Positions 7,704 through 18,129 of a DNA stretch of 64,000 nt are shown one piece after another. The notes under the pieces were generated by a model. It had not been told where the DNA came from and made no database searches. It saw only the letters and a list, made by a program, of their open reading frames with translations. The stretch spans positions 50,966 to 114,965 of the forward strand of contig NZ_NPBY01000043.1 of NCBI RefSeq assembly GCF_002272015.1, in the 5' to 3' direction. Numbering within the stretch: position 1 is the stretch's first letter; each line of letters starts with the position of its first letter. The translations under genes and the position numbers were made by a program. The DNA comes from Paenibacillus campinasensis (lineage in GTDB: Bacteria; Bacillota; Bacilli; Paenibacillales; Paenibacillaceae).

Positions 7704-9803
7704 TCAGCTTTTGCTCGCTTCGGCTGTCAGCACGGCTTTGCGCGACAGGTTGATGCGGCCTTGCTGATCGATCTCGGTTACTTTTACCGTCACAACATCG
7801 CCGATAGACACCACATCCTCCACTTTCGCCACCCGTTCGGTGGACAGCTGGGAAATGTGAATCAGCCCATCTTTATTCGGAAGAATTTCTACGAACGCGC
7901 CGAATTTCTCGATCCGTTTTACCGTTCCGGTATAGATTTCACCTACGGCAACTTCGCGGACGATACCTTCGATAATCGACAGCGCCTTCCGGTTCATCTC
8001 TTCGTTGGAAGAGGCGATGAATACGCGGCCATCCTGCTCAATGTCGATTTTTACGCCGGTTTCTTCAATAATTTTGTTGATGATTTTACCGCCAGCACCG
8101 ATAACGTCACGGATTTTATCCGGGTTAATCTGCATGGTGATGATTTTAGGCGCATATTGGGAAAGCGTCTCTCTCGGCTTCTGGATCACTTCCATCATTT
8201 TGCCAAGGATGAACATGCGGCCTTCCTTCGCCTGCTCCAGCGCTTCCTCAAGAATCGCGCGGTCGATGCCGTCGATTTTGATATCCATCTGAATCGCCGT
8301 AACCCCATCCGGCGTACCTGCCACCTTGAAGTCCATGTCGCCCAGATGATCTTCCATGCCTTGAATGTCTGTCAGAATGGACACATGATCTCCGTCTTTG
8401 ATGAGACCCATCGCTACCCCGGCAACCGGCGCTTTAATCGGAACGCCTGCGTCCATCATCGCCAGCGTGCTGGCACAGATGCTCGCCTGCGAAGTCGAAC
8501 CGTTAGACTCCAGCACTTCGGATACGAGACGGATCGTGTAAGGGAAATCCACCTCGGAAGGAATCACCTTGGACAAGGCGCGCTCGCCCAATGCGCCATG
8601 ACCGATTTCGCGTCGTCCCGGTGCACGAAGCGGACGAGCTTCGCCGACACTGAACGGCGGGAAGTTGTAATGGTGCATGAAGCGTTTCGTTTCTTCCAGA
8701 TCGATGCCATCGAGGATCTGCACGTCGCCAAGCGCGCCAAGCGTACATATGCTGAGCGCCTGAGTTTGACCGCGCGTGAACAGCCCTGAACCGTGCGTAC
8801 GCGGCAGCAGGCCGGTATCGCATTCGATCGGTCGGATTTCGGACAGACCGCGTCCGTCCGGACGAACTTTGTCATGGGTAATAAGACGGCGAACTTCTTC
8901 CTTCACAATATCGTGAAGAACCTCTTTCACGTCTTTCAGCAGCTCTGGTGTTTCGATATATTTCTCTTCAAAATGGGCATACGCCTCTTCGTTGATGGCA
9001 TCAATCGCTTCCTGACGCGCATGCTTCTCGGCAATGCGGACTGCCTCAACCAGACGAGCGCCCGCAAATTCGCGCACCTCGCGATTCACCGTTTCGTCAA
9101 CGGCATGAAGCTTGACTTCCATCTTCTCTTTGCCGGCAACAGCCACCAATTCCTCGATTTTCGCCACGATGTTCTTGATCTCGTCATGCCCGAACATAAT
9201 CGCTTCCAGCATCACTTCTTCAGGAACCTCGTTCGCTTCAGCCTCAACCATCATGATGGCGTCCTTCGTACCGGCAACGACGAGATAAATGTCGCTTGCC
9301 TCCTGCTCCGCAATCGTCGGGTTCACAACAAAGTTTCCGTTCACCCGGCCCACGGCCACGCCGCCGATCGGTCCGTTAAACGGCACGTCCGAGATGCTCA
9401 GCGCCGCCGAAGTTCCGATCATCGCTGCAATTTCCGGTTCACAATCCTGATCGACACTCATGACCAGGTTCAGCACCTGCACATCGTTCCGGAAGCCTTC
9501 CGGGAACAATGGACGAATCGGACGGTCTGTCAGACGGCTGGCAAGAATCGCTTTCTCGCTCGGTCTTCCTTCACGTTTGATGAATCCGCCCGGAATTTTG
9601 CCGACAGCGTACAGTCTTTCCTCATAGTTAACAGTCAACGGGAAAAAATCCAGATCTTTGGGCTCGCTGGAAGCCGTCACCGTACACAGTACAGCCGTTT
9701 CGCCGTAGCGCACCATGACCGCCGCATTCGCCTGTTTGGCCAGACGTCCGGTTTCAAGAACCAGCGGTCTTCCACCGAGCTGCATTTCAACACGGGTTTC
9801 CAT
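7704..9803 (-). CDS. pnp: Polynucleotide phosphorylase
   Basis: Phosphorolytic 3'-5' exoribonuclease of the mRNA decay machinery; also acts in RNA quality control. The 699 residues comprise two RNase PH-like domains around a helical linker, then a KH domain ([20 protein letters not shown]) and a C-terminal S1 domain ([23 protein letters not shown]). Length is standard. ATG 9803 follows GAGGAGGG. The gene follows rpsO as in most bacteria, separated here by about 290 bp (9804-10097) that hold the rpsO terminator and no gene. A weak promoter-like TTGATG-N17-TATTTT occurs in that gap. Confidence 0.98.
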   Translation of the reverse strand: METRVEMQLGGRPLVLETGRLAKQANAAVMVRYGETAVLCTVTASSEPKDLDFFPLTVNYEERLYAVGKIPGGFIKREGRPSEKAILASRLTDRPIRPLFPEGFRNDVQVLNLVMSVDQDCEPEIAAMIGTSAALSISDVPFNGPIGGVAVGRVNGNFVVNPTIAEQEASDIYLVVAGTKDAIMMVEAEANEVPEEVMLEAIMFGHDEIKNIVAKIEELVAVAGKEKMEVKLHAVDETVNREVREFAGARLVEAVRIAEKHARQEAIDAINEEAYAHFEEKYIETPELLKDVKEVLHDIVKEEVRRLITHDKVRPDGRGLSEIRPIECDTGLLPRTHGSGLFTRGQTQALSICTLGALGDVQILDGIDLEETKRFMHHYNFPPFSVGEARPLRAPGRREIGHGALGERALSKVIPSEVDFPYTIRLVSEVLESNGSTSQASICASTLAMMDAGVPIKAPVAGVAMGLIKDGDHVSILTDIQGMEDHLGDMDFKVAGTPDGVTAIQMDIKIDGIDRAILEEALEQAKEGRMFILGKMMEVIQKPRETLSQYAPKIITMQINPDKIRDVIGAGGKIINKIIEETGVKIDIEQDGRVFIASSNEEMNRKALSIIEGIVREVAVGEIYTGTVKRIEKFGAFVEILPNKDGLIHISQLSTERVAKVEDVVSIGDVVTVKVTEIDQQGRINLSRKAVLTAEASKS

Positions 9804-10017
9804 ATAATCCCTCCTCGTGGGGACAGTATTTTTTGTTCCTTCAAGTGTTAAGTATTGCCTTTATTATGAATGTTCATAAAATAGGATTGTTCGTTGCAGC
9901 CGAAACGATAGCGATTCTGGTTCTCATATGTAAAATACAGCACACAAAACGTTTCATCAACCAGCAGATTCAGCCGACATAACAACTCCTATCCACAGGC
10001 AAAACCAAAAAATTTAG

Positions 10018-10072
10018 AAAAGAGCCCGGCTGCGCCGCTGTCGTTCCAGGAAGGACAGTGGACAACCAGGCT
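10018..10072 (-). terminator. Intrinsic terminator after rpsO
   Basis: The minus strand folds a long interrupted hairpin: AGCC/GGCT at the base, then short GG/CC and TG/CA steps, then CTGTC/GACAG near the loop, followed by CTTTTC. The U tract is short, so termination may be partial and pnp may receive read-through. Confidence 0.65.
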
Positions 10073-10097
10073 GCTTTTACGCACATCGTATGGATGA

Positions 10098-10367
10098 TTA
10101 GCGACGCAATCCAAGCTTTTCGATCAAAGCGCTGTAACGGGTAACATCCTTGTTTTTCAAGTATGCAAGCAATTTACGGCGTTGACCGACCATTTTCAGC
10201 AATCCGCGGCGGGAGTGATGATCCTTCTTGTGAGTACGCAAGTGGTCAGTCAGGTTCGTAATATTTTCCGTTAGGATAGCGATTTGCACCTCTGGAGATC
10301 CTGTATCGGACTCGTGAGTTTTGTGCTCGTCAATCAGTTGTTGTTTACGTTCTTGAGTCAATGCCAT
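10098..10367 (-). CDS. rpsO: 30S ribosomal protein S15
   Basis: Primary 16S rRNA-binding protein of the 30S platform. From ATG 10367 it is 89 residues starting [20 protein letters not shown], with the family signature [10 protein letters not shown] and the C-terminal [28 protein letters not shown] lies directly upstream of this ATG, so the frame extension to 10397 is not used. It has its own promoter and a short leader with a 6-bp hairpin. In other bacteria S15 represses its own translation by binding the leader; whether this leader does so cannot be read from sequence alone. Confidence 0.98.
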   Translation of the reverse strand: MALTQERKQQLIDEHKTHESDTGSPEVQIAILTENITNLTDHLRTHKKDHHSRRGLLKMVGQRRKLLAYLKNKDVTRYSALIEKLGLRR

Positions 10368-10445
10368 CCTGTTCACCTCCTTCATCATAATCGCCATTGG
10401 CCGAGTATACCGACGGTGAGATCAAGCATCCAAGCCAAGGTTATA

Positions 10446-10482
10446 ATTGCCGTGTTTTCCGGCAACCTCTACGAGTATAGCA
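10446..10482 (-). promoter_or_regulatory. rpsO promoter (extended -10) and leader hairpin
   Basis: Minus strand carries TGCTATACT (10474-10482), a good extended -10 element; no convincing -35 is seen 17 nt upstream. Just downstream, TTGCCG and CGGCAA (10446-10464) form a 6-bp hairpin with a 7-nt loop in the leader, about 80 nt before the rpsO start codon. Confidence 0.5.
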
Positions 10483-10550
10483 TACTTTGCCCAAAAAAGA
10501 AAATCAAAACGAAAGAAAAACATGCTTCATCCGCCGCACGAGGAAAACAA

Positions 10551-11504
10551 TTATTCGGACTCGCTTAAAATTGTGCGGGCTTCCGCTGCATCGCGGTTAA
10601 TCCACTCCACCAGTTCGTCCACCGATTCGAATTTATGCTCCTTGCGAATGTAGGACACCAGATCGACGGTCAGCATTTGACCGTACAGATCTGCTTCATA
10701 ATCGAACAGATGCACTTCAAAAACCGGCTTCGTTATCCCTTCGTGGAAAGTTGGCTTGACGCCGACATTCATCACGCCCGGAATGCGGCGGTTCTCGCCG
10801 GGAATCTGTGCAAATACGGCATATACGCCGAGCGCAGGCACGACATAGGACTCAGCCAGCTCCAGATTCGCCGTCGGAAAGCCGATCAGCCTGCCCCGCT
10901 TCTCCCCGTGAATAACACTGCCGCGGATGCGGTAATGGCGGCCGAGCCACCGGTTGGCATCCGACAGCTGTCCCGTCTTCAGCGCTGTTCGGATGGAGGA
11001 GCTCCCCACCTTCTCTCCGCTCATCAAAAACGGCGGAATCGTAATGACTTTCATCGCGCCCTTGCCCAGCTCTGCCAGAATGTCGGCGTCACCCTGGCCC
11101 TTGTGACCGAAGCGGAAATCAAATCCGACCACGGCCGTTTTCAGTTCAAGCGGAAGCAGCACATCCGTAAAAAATGCTTCCGGACTTACCTTGGACAGCG
11201 CTTCGTTGAATTCAACCACATAGAGGATGTCGATGCCCATATCGGCCAGCAGTGCTTCCTTGTCCGGCTGGGGCGTCAGATAGCCCTCATAGCTCCCTTT
11301 GCGAATCACATCCTTCGGATGCGGGTAAAAGGTAATGAGCGCGGCCGGAACGCCTTCTTCCCGGGCCAGACGAACCGCTGTGGACAGCACGCTCGCATGT
11401 CCCAGATGCAGCCCGTCAAACTGGCCGATCGCCGCAATTTGCGGCTGACCGAGCTGCTGTTTCAATTCCGATGAAATCGGATAGGATAGGGAAACCACTT
11501 TCAC
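10551..11504 (-). CDS. ribF: Bifunctional riboflavin kinase / FAD synthetase
   Basis: Phosphorylates riboflavin to FMN and adenylylates FMN to FAD. The 317 residues hold the N-terminal nucleotidyltransferase domain with GQFDGLHLGHASVL (about 27-40) and the C-terminal RFK domain with HGEKRGRLIGFPTANLEL and NVGVKPTFHEG. The GTG at 11504 follows GGTGGTGAG. It is the last gene of the rimP-to-ribF operon, 35 bp after truB. In B. subtilis the orthologue (ribC) has the same position between truB and rpsO. No clear terminator follows it. Confidence 0.96.
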   Translation of the reverse strand: MKVVSLSYPISSELKQQLGQPQIAAIGQFDGLHLGHASVLSTAVRLAREEGVPAALITFYPHPKDVIRKGSYEGYLTPQPDKEALLADMGIDILYVVEFNEALSKVSPEAFFTDVLLPLELKTAVVGFDFRFGHKGQGDADILAELGKGAMKVITIPPFLMSGEKVGSSSIRTALKTGQLSDANRWLGRHYRIRGSVIHGEKRGRLIGFPTANLELAESYVVPALGVYAVFAQIPGENRRIPGVMNVGVKPTFHEGITKPVFEVHLFDYEADLYGQMLTVDLVSYIRKEHKFESVDELVEWINRDAAEARTILSESE

Positions 11505-11539
11505 GAATTTCTCACCACCAGTCCATATACTATATATCT

Positions 11540-12451
11540 CTAGGAAAACACTTTTACAGGCGCAATCGCCCCGGATTCTTCCTGCTTCTGAAAGATTCCC
11601 AAAAACTTGCCGCTGCCATCATACAAGCGAACAGGACGCTCATCCTGGACCGGGGGAGTAACCACTCTGGCGGACAGCCGCTGCCCTCGAAGCGCCGCTT
11701 CCGCCTTCTCCTCTCCGACACGATGAGCCGGGAGATGAGAAATCGCCTCATCCACCGGAATCAAATAAGCGTCCAGCGTGCCTTCGGACATCAACCGTTC
11801 GATGTCTTCAATCGACAGGCACTGCTCGGCCGTAACGCCAGCGGATCGGGTTCGCTCAAGCTGGACCATAACCGATGGAAGGCCAAGCGCCTTCCCGATA
11901 TCCACGCAGAGCGTGCGGATATAGGTTCCTTTCGAGCAGAGCACCCGAAACGAGATATCGGTGCCGGCATCCCCAGCTTCAAAGCCGGTCATCTCGATTT
12001 CATGGATGAACACATTCCTGCTTTTGCGCTCAACCACTTTCCCTTCCCTTGCAAGCTCGTACAGCCGCTTCCCGTCTACCTTGACGGCCGAATACATCGG
12101 AGGCACCTGGGAAATCTCCCCGACAAAAGAACGCAGCGCTTCCTCCGCCTCTTCTCTTGTCACATGAACCTCATCTACCGATTCCAGCACATTTCCGGTA
12201 ACATCCTCCGTATCCGTAGCATAACCAAGCCGCATGACCGCCTTGTATTCCTTGGGCAGCTCCTGCAAATATTCCAGCACCCGGGTGGCTCGCCCTAGAC
12301 ACAGCGGAAGCACGCCCGTTACCTGGGGGTCAAGGGTGCCGGCATGGCCGATCCGTTTCATCTTCACGATCCGGCGTACCTTGGCTACCACATCATGCGA
12401 GGTCCAGCCAGCCGGCTTGTTCACTGCCAGTATTCCTTCCAGCGTACTCAT
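11540..12451 (-). CDS. truB: tRNA pseudouridine(55) synthase
   Basis: Forms pseudouridine 55 in the T-loop of tRNAs. The 303 residues begin MSTLEGILAVNKPAGWTSHD and carry the catalytic aspartate in GHAGTLDPQVTGVLPLC (D41). C-terminal residues from about 245 form a PUA-like tail. ATG 12451 overlaps the nrnA stop by 4 bp, which implies translational coupling. Length is typical of the family. Confidence 0.97.
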   Translation of the reverse strand: MSTLEGILAVNKPAGWTSHDVVAKVRRIVKMKRIGHAGTLDPQVTGVLPLCLGRATRVLEYLQELPKEYKAVMRLGYATDTEDVTGNVLESVDEVHVTREEAEEALRSFVGEISQVPPMYSAVKVDGKRLYELAREGKVVERKSRNVFIHEIEMTGFEAGDAGTDISFRVLCSKGTYIRTLCVDIGKALGLPSVMVQLERTRSAGVTAEQCLSIEDIERLMSEGTLDAYLIPVDEAISHLPAHRVGEEKAEAALRGQRLSARVVTPPVQDERPVRLYDGSGKFLGIFQKQEESGAIAPVKVFS

Positions 12452-13425
12452 AAGGCGAGTCTCACCCGCTCAACAATCCGGGTTATGACTTCCTCCAGAT
12501 TCCCTTCCATTCTGCAGCCTGCCGCGCGTACATGTCCGCCGCCGCCGAAGCTTTGAGCCAGTGCAGCCACGTCCACCTTGCCGGCGGAGCGCAGACTGAC
12601 CTTAACGCCTCCGTTCTCCAGCTGCTTGAACAAAATGCCGACTTCCACCCCTTGAATGTTGCGTGGATAATTGACGATGCCTTCGAGATCTTCATTGATC
12701 GCGCCGCACAGCTTCATATGCTCCGGCGTCACATAGACCCAGGCGATCTTGCCATCCTCGCTCAGACTGAGTGTATTCAGCGCCTGCACAAGCACCTGCA
12801 TCTGCGGCAGCGTCATCTCCTCCAGCAGCGATTCAGCTAGCTCCGGACCGTTCACACCATAAGACAGCAGTTCCGAAGCGATCCCCATCACCTTCGGGGA
12901 AGTATTCGAGTACCGGAAGCCCCCGGTATCCGTCAGCAATCCCGTATAGAGTGCAGTTGCAATATCGGCATCCCAGCGGATATCAAACAACTGTAACAGA
13001 TCATACAAGATTTCCGCCGTAGCTGCTGCATCAGATCTCACAGCGTTGACGGCGCCGTATCGGTTATTGGTCGGATGATGGTCGATGTTGACGATCAGCG
13101 CATCCTCCGCAAACCATTCCTTGGTGCGGCCAACTCGGTCAAAATCCGCACAATCGACGCAAATGACAAATTTGAAGTTCCGACCCGGCTGCTGCTCGGA
13201 CAGATTGATCAGCTCGTCCGCATTCCACAGCCCGCTCATCCGCTTCGGAATCGGCCCTTCGTTCATCATTGCGAATTTTTTGCCCAGACATGAGAGAAGC
13301 CAGCCCACCGCTAGGGTGGAACTGACTGCGTCTCCATCGGGCTGAACATGCGACACTACCAAGTAATCATCATGCTCCAGCAGAAATGACTTCACCTGCT
13401 GCAGTTCCTGTTCATAGGTCTGCAT
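12448..13425 (-). CDS. nrnA: DHH-family nanoRNase / pAp phosphatase (NrnA-like)
   Basis: Degrades 2-5-nt RNA fragments and can dephosphorylate 3'-phosphoadenosine 5'-phosphate. The 325 residues have the DHH phosphoesterase motifs HVQPDGDAVSS (about 26-36), a VCVDCADFDR region, NIDHHPTNNRYG, and DTGGFRYSNTS, then the DHHA1 substrate-binding motif FGGGGHVRAAGCRM near the C-terminus. The ATG at 13425 follows AAAGGAGAGG. It lies between rbfA and truB, where B. subtilis has no nrnA; there the gene is elsewhere. The enzyme complements the RNA-decay genes pnp and rnj in this window. Confidence 0.93.
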   Translation of the reverse strand: MQTYEQELQQVKSFLLEHDDYLVVSHVQPDGDAVSSTLAVGWLLSCLGKKFAMMNEGPIPKRMSGLWNADELINLSEQQPGRNFKFVICVDCADFDRVGRTKEWFAEDALIVNIDHHPTNNRYGAVNAVRSDAAATAEILYDLLQLFDIRWDADIATALYTGLLTDTGGFRYSNTSPKVMGIASELLSYGVNGPELAESLLEEMTLPQMQVLVQALNTLSLSEDGKIAWVYVTPEHMKLCGAINEDLEGIVNYPRNIQGVEVGILFKQLENGGVKVSLRSAGKVDVAALAQSFGGGGHVRAAGCRMEGNLEEVITRIVERVRLAL

Positions 13426-13457
13426 TCGCCCTCTCCTTTATACAACAAACTACCTGA

Positions 13458-13811
13458 TCACTTCTCTTCGTTCTCGCCGATCTCATTCAGCAGCTTTTCA
13501 ATCCGGCTGCCGTACGCAATCGAATCATCGAACTTGAAAAGCAGTTCCGGAACATGGCGAAGGCGGATTCGCTTGCCCAGCTCCGAGCGCAGGAAACCGC
13601 TGGCTTTCTCCAGCCCTTTCAAGGAAGCGGCTTTCTGCTCGTCATCCCCGAGAACGCTCAAGTACACCTTCGCCTGGGACAGATCATTGGTTACATCCAC
13701 GCCCGTCACCGTAATGAACCCGATTCTCGGATCCTTGATCTCCGTCTGGATCAGCTGGCTAAGCTCCTTCTTGATCTGTTCTCCTACGCGTCCTGTTCTT
13801 ATTTTCGCCAT
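13458..13811 (-). CDS. rbfA: Ribosome-binding factor A
   Basis: Small KH-like factor needed for late 30S maturation and 16S rRNA 5'-end processing, important in the cold. The 117 residues start [21 protein letters not shown] and include [23 protein letters not shown] and [17 protein letters not shown], the conserved RbfA segments. ATG 13811 follows GAGGTGAT, 17 bp after infB, so there is no room for the ylxP gene found between these two in B. subtilis. Confidence 0.96.
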   Translation of the reverse strand: MAKIRTGRVGEQIKKELSQLIQTEIKDPRIGFITVTGVDVTNDLSQAKVYLSVLGDDEQKAASLKGLEKASGFLRSELGKRIRLRHVPELLFKFDDSIAYGSRIEKLLNEIGENEEK

Positions 13812-13828
13812 TTAGATCACCTCTTTGA

Positions 13829-16354
13829 TTAGCGCTCCACCGTTTCCATGATAAAGGCTTCAATGACGTCGCCTTCTTTGACGTCGCTATAGTTTTCCAA
13901 GGTAATCCCACATTCATAACCTTGAGCAACTTCTTTTGCATCATCTTTGAATCGCTTGAGGGAATCGATCTTGCCTTCGTGAACGACAATGCCGTCGCGA
14001 ATGAGGCGGACTTCGGCATTTCTCGCAATCTTACCGGAAGTGACCATGCAGCCGGCAATCGTTCCGACCTTGCTCACTTTAAAGGTGTTCCGCACCTCGG
14101 CGTGGCCGATAACCGTTTCCTTGTACTCCGGATCCAGCATGCCCTTCATCGCCTGCTCGATTTCCTCGATTACCTTATAAATTACCCGGTGGAGACGAAT
14201 GTCTACCTTCTCTTGCTCTGCCGTCTGTTTCGCCTGAACATCAGGACGGACGTTAAAGCCGATCACAATCGCATTGGAAGCTGCGGCCAAAATAATATCG
14301 GATTCCGTAATGGCACCGACACCGCTGTGAATGATTTTCACGCGCACGCCTTCCACTTCGATTTTGTTCAGCGAGCCTTTGAGCGCCTCGACAGAACCTT
14401 GAACGTCCCCTTTGATGATGACATTCAAATCTTTAATCTCGCCATCTTTAATGTGCTTGAACAGATCGTCAAGCGTCACTCTTGTGTTGGTGTTCAGCTC
14501 GGATTGACGCTGTGTAACCGCCCGTTTCTCGGCAATGGAGCGCGCTTTGCGCTCATCTTCAAACACCATGAATGGATCGCCGGCGCCCGGCACTTCGGTC
14601 AGACCCGTAATCTCTACCGGCGTCGAAGGTCCGGCTTCTTTCAGACGGCGGCCTTTATCGTTCACCATCGCACGAATCCGTCCGAAGCAGTTGCCCGCCA
14701 CGAAGGCATCGCCGACTTTGAGCGTTCCGTGTTGAACGAGAATCCGCGCTACCGGACCGCGGCCTTTATCCAGCTCGGCCTCGATGACCGTACCGCGGGC
14801 GCGCTTATTCGGATTGGCTTTGTACTCGTTCACTTCGGCAACGAGCAGAATCATCTCCAGCAGATCTTCAAGGCCCATGCGCTGTTTCGCTGAGACATTG
14901 ACAAAGATCGTGTCGCCGCCCCACTCTTCAGGCACAAGCTCATATTCGGTCAGTTCCTGTTTGACTTTATCCGGGTTGGCATCCGGTTTATCGATTTTGT
15001 TGACAGCTACGATGATCGGCAGTCCCGCTGCCTTCGCATGGTTGATCGCCTCAACCGTCTGCGGCATCACGCCGTCATCCGCAGCCACAACGATAATCGT
15101 AATATCCGTCACCTGCGCACCGCGCGCACGCATCGCCGTAAACGCTTCGTGGCCCGGGGTATCGAGGAAGGTGATCTTCTTGTTGTTGATCTCGACTTGG
15201 TAAGCCCCGATATGCTGCGTAATACCTCCGGCTTCGCCACCGGTTACATTGGTGGAGCGGATTGCGTCAAGCAGCGTCGTTTTACCATGGTCAACGTGTC
15301 CCATAATGGTGACGACTGGCGGACGCTCAAGCAGATCCTCTGGCGCATCGTTCTCCTCAACCGTCTCGAACCGATCTTCTTCCACCGGAATCTTCACTTC
15401 TACCTCAACCCCGAACTCTCCTGCAAGCAGCTGGATCGTCTCGATGTCGAGCTCCTGATTGATCGTGGCCATCACGCCGAGGAAAATCAGCTTCTTGATG
15501 ACTTCGGAAGCGTCCTTATGAAGCAGCTTTGCCGTCTCACCGACGGTCATGTTGCCGCGGACGATAATTTTCTTCGGCGTGTTGTCGATTTTCTCGCGAG
15601 GCGGCTGGTTGTTCTGATTCCGCCCGCGGTTGTTTCTGCCGCCGCGGTTGTTGTTCCGGAAACCTCCCTGGCGGTTGTCATCAAAGCGCTTGCCGCCGCC
15701 CGAACGGTTCTGGTTGCCGCCGGTTTTGTTGCGGTTCTGATCGCCGCTTCGATTTGGAGTCCCGCTATTGTTTCCGCCGCCCTGTGGACGGGAACCGCTT
15801 GGCTGCCCATTGCTCTGCGGACGCGCTGTCGTTTGTACCGCTGCGCCTGGTCTTTGTCCGTTGTTCCGATTGTTGTTCTGCCCCTGTGGGGAGCCTGGCT
15901 GACTTTTTCTTCCGTTTTGGGTGCTGGAAGAGTTCTGGTTATTTTGATGATTTCTATTATTCATACCTACCTGCTTTTCCTGTTGTTTTTTTGGCTGCTG
16001 TCCTTGTCCTCGGCTCTGGGAGCGCTGGCTGCCATTGCCATCTCCACTGCGCACAGTGGTCGCTCCGCCCTGTCCGCCTCCGGTCGTTGCCTGGCTGCTC
16101 GCGACCGATGCCGACTTGCGGCTGTCTCCGCGAGAAGCTTCTGCAGTATCGCGTTTGGCGGCTGCACTAGACTTGATGTCCTTAAAGAACTGCTCCACCT
16201 TGGATACCGTATCATTTTCCATAACACTCATGTGGTTATTGACCGGAATATCCAGACGCTTGAGAATCGTAATGATCTCTTTACTGCTCATATTCAATGA
16301 TTTCGCGTATTCGTACACACGAAGTTTATTATCCTTGTTTTCCTGTTTACTCAA
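13829..16354 (-). CDS. infB: Translation initiation factor IF-2 with expanded low-complexity N-region
   Basis: GTPase that delivers initiator tRNA to the 30S subunit. The 841 residues comprise an N-terminal IF2N segment ([24 protein letters not shown]), a long disordered region rich in Gly, Asn, Gln, Arg and Ser (about 60-260, with several RGG/NRGG-like stretches), a second IF2N ([21 protein letters not shown]), the GTPase domain with [10 protein letters not shown] (about 350), DTPGHEAF and NKIDKPD, then domains 2-4 of the core. The TTG at 16354 follows GGAGGTGG and overlaps the ylxQ end. It is longer than B. subtilis IF2 (716 residues), mostly through the N-region. Confidence 0.97.
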   Translation of the reverse strand: MSKQENKDNKLRVYEYAKSLNMSSKEIITILKRLDIPVNNHMSVMENDTVSKVEQFFKDIKSSAAAKRDTAEASRGDSRKSASVASSQATTGGGQGGATTVRSGDGNGSQRSQSRGQGQQPKKQQEKQVGMNNRNHQNNQNSSSTQNGRKSQPGSPQGQNNNRNNGQRPGAAVQTTARPQSNGQPSGSRPQGGGNNSGTPNRSGDQNRNKTGGNQNRSGGGKRFDDNRQGGFRNNNRGGRNNRGRNQNNQPPREKIDNTPKKIIVRGNMTVGETAKLLHKDASEVIKKLIFLGVMATINQELDIETIQLLAGEFGVEVEVKIPVEEDRFETVEENDAPEDLLERPPVVTIMGHVDHGKTTLLDAIRSTNVTGGEAGGITQHIGAYQVEINNKKITFLDTPGHEAFTAMRARGAQVTDITIIVVAADDGVMPQTVEAINHAKAAGLPIIVAVNKIDKPDANPDKVKQELTEYELVPEEWGGDTIFVNVSAKQRMGLEDLLEMILLVAEVNEYKANPNKRARGTVIEAELDKGRGPVARILVQHGTLKVGDAFVAGNCFGRIRAMVNDKGRRLKEAGPSTPVEITGLTEVPGAGDPFMVFEDERKARSIAEKRAVTQRQSELNTNTRVTLDDLFKHIKDGEIKDLNVIIKGDVQGSVEALKGSLNKIEVEGVRVKIIHSGVGAITESDIILAAASNAIVIGFNVRPDVQAKQTAEQEKVDIRLHRVIYKVIEEIEQAMKGMLDPEYKETVIGHAEVRNTFKVSKVGTIAGCMVTSGKIARNAEVRLIRDGIVVHEGKIDSLKRFKDDAKEVAQGYECGITLENYSDVKEGDVIEAFIMETVER

Positions 16355-16673
16355 TATACTCCACCTCCGACATTGTCTCCATACCTTTGGAGATCAGTTC
16401 TGCGAATCCTTGATCCGTAATGGCCAGCACAACCCTTTCGGGTTTTCCTACACTTGTGCCGAGACTGTCCCGGTCAAATCCGATTACCAGAGGGATGTTG
16501 TAAGAACCGCATTTGTCGCGGAACTTTTTTTTCGTAAGATCTGAGGCGTCACCCGCCAGAATAACCAATTTTGCTTCGGAAGACCGGATTGCTTTCAGCA
16601 CAACCTCATCTCCGGTAACCACCTTGCCTGCGCGCATGGCCAGGCCCAGACGAGAAAGCGTTCTATTCATCAT
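16347..16673 (-). CDS. ylxQ: YlxQ, L7Ae-family RNA-binding protein
   Basis: Small L7Ae/L30e-type protein, here 108 residues, starting [29 protein letters not shown] with the family pattern [16 protein letters not shown] in the middle. It probably binds a kink-turn-like RNA; the target is not known from sequence. Starts at 16673 or 16670 are both possible 8-11 nt after AAAGGA; the frame extension to 16757 overlaps ylxR deeply and is not credible. It overlaps ylxR by 11 bp and infB by 8 bp, so the three are translated in a coupled chain. Confidence 0.92.
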   Translation of the reverse strand: MMNRTLSRLGLAMRAGKVVTGDEVVLKAIRSSEAKLVILAGDASDLTKKKFRDKCGSYNIPLVIGFDRDSLGTSVGKPERVVLAITDQGFAELISKGMETMSEVEYIE

Positions 16674-16974
16674 CGGCACGGTCCTTTGCCGCAAGAAATT
16701 CATCCTCAACCTTGATGAAGTCCTGGGCCAGCTGCTCGTAAATTTCCGGCTTAACATTATGCTTCAGGGCGCGGTCAAGCGCCTTGTTTTTATGTGCCAG
16801 CTTGAAGCAGGAAACGTTGCCGCACAGATACGCCCCTCGGCCCGATTTTTTGCCGGTCAGATCGATGAGTACCTCCTCCTCGGGGGTTCTTACGATCCGG
16901 ATCAGCTCTTTCTTCGGTTTCATTTCCTGACAAGCCACGCATTTGCGCAGCGGTACTTTTCTTTGTTTCAACAC
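16663..16974 (-). CDS. ylxR: YlxR/RnpM (DUF448) RNA-binding protein
   Basis: Basic 103-residue protein of the DUF448 family. It starts with RKVPLRKCVACQEMKPKKELIRIVR and has GRGAYLCGNVSCFKLA, the two conserved blocks. Published work on B. subtilis links this family to modulation of RNase P (RnpM); the function here is inferred by orthology. The start is GTG 16974 (or the next codon, TTG), after GGGGGG. It lies 25 bp after nusA in the standard nusA-ylxR-ylxQ-infB order. Confidence 0.93.
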   Translation of the reverse strand: MLKQRKVPLRKCVACQEMKPKKELIRIVRTPEEEVLIDLTGKKSGRGAYLCGNVSCFKLAHKNKALDRALKHNVKPEIYEQLAQDFIKVEDEFLAAKDRADDE

Positions 16975-16999
16975 GATAACCCCCCGTCACGCTATGATT

Positions 17000-18097
17000 T
17001 TAGTCGACGGAGACGGAATCCTGATGCATTTCTCCCGCTTGGGATCTCGGTCTGCCAAATTCCTGTTCCGCCTGGCTTTCGCTTTTAATATCGATTTTCC
17101 AGCCTGTCAGCTTCGCCGCAAGACGAGCGTTCTGGCCTTTGATTCCGATCGCAAGCGACAGCTGATAGTCCGGAACGATCACCCGCGCCATCTTCTCGTC
17201 CTCAAATACTTGAACCTCAAGCACTTTGGACGGGCTGAGCGCATTGGCTACATATTCCTCGACATTATCCGAATAGCGGACGATATCAATCTTCTCTCCG
17301 CGCAGCTCGTTGACAATCGTCTGTACGCGCATCCCCTTAGGTCCGACGCAGGAGCCAACCGGATCGACTTCCTCGTTCCGCGAATAGACCGCAATTTTGG
17401 AGCGGAAGCCCGCTTCGCGCGCAACCGAACGAATCTCCACCACGCCGTCGAAAATTTCGGGCACCTCAAGCTCGAACAGACGCTTAAGCAGTCCTGGATG
17501 TGTGCGGGACAGCATAATTTGAGGTCCCTTAGTCGTATTTTCAACCTTAGTAATATACGCCTTAATCCGGTCTCCGTGCTTGAACTTCTCGTTTGGCATC
17601 AGCTCAGTCAGCGGCAGCGCAGCCTCGATCTTGCCCAGATCGATATAAATGTTGCGCAAATCCTGGCGCTGCAGCGTCCCGGTTACGATATCGTCTTCCT
17701 TATCGATAAAGGCGCTGTAGATCAGTCCACGCTCAGCTTCCCGGATGCGCTGGGTTACGACCTGCTTCGCCGTCTGCGCAGCAATGCGCCCGAAGTCGCG
17801 CGGCGTAACCTCGATTTCCGCGACATCCTCCAGCTGAAAATGAGGATTGATTTCGCGGGCCGCATGCAGAGAAATTTCCGTGCGCGGATCCAGAACCTCT
17901 TCCACGATCAGCTTGCGGGCGAACACCTTGATTACCCCGGTGTTGCGGTTCATGTCAACCCGCACGTTTTGCGCGGTGTTAAAATTCCGCTTGTAGCTCG
18001 AGATCAGCGCTGCTTCTATCGCTTCAAACAGCACGTCCTTGCTTATGCCCTTCTCTCTCTCCAACTCGTTCATTGCCTCAATAAAATCCATACTCAT
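17000..18097 (-). CDS. nusA: Transcription termination/antitermination factor NusA
   Basis: RNA polymerase-associated factor that modulates pausing, hairpin termination and antitermination. The 365 residues contain the N-terminal domain (MDFIEAMNELEREKGISKDVLFEAIEAAL), the S1 domain (about 130-200), and KH1/KH2 domains with VDPVGSCVGPKGMRVQTIV and AIGIKGQNARLAAKLTG. It ends soon after KH2, without the acidic repeats of E. coli NusA, as usual in Firmicutes. The start ATG at 18097 lies 12 nt after AAGGGGG. It is second in the rimP operon. Confidence 0.97.
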   Translation of the reverse strand: MSMDFIEAMNELEREKGISKDVLFEAIEAALISSYKRNFNTAQNVRVDMNRNTGVIKVFARKLIVEEVLDPRTEISLHAAREINPHFQLEDVAEIEVTPRDFGRIAAQTAKQVVTQRIREAERGLIYSAFIDKEDDIVTGTLQRQDLRNIYIDLGKIEAALPLTELMPNEKFKHGDRIKAYITKVENTTKGPQIMLSRTHPGLLKRLFELEVPEIFDGVVEIRSVAREAGFRSKIAVYSRNEEVDPVGSCVGPKGMRVQTIVNELRGEKIDIVRYSDNVEEYVANALSPSKVLEVQVFEDEKMARVIVPDYQLSLAIGIKGQNARLAAKLTGWKIDIKSESQAEQEFGRPRSQAGEMHQDSVSVD

Positions 18098-18129
18098 TGA
18101 AAATCGGTTCCCCCTTTCAAAACTTCCGT

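Noticed and set aside
9804..10017. Promoter for pnp in the rpsO-pnp gap
   Set aside because: Best candidate TTGATG-N17-TATTTT is weak at both boxes; read-through from rpsO is an adequate explanation.
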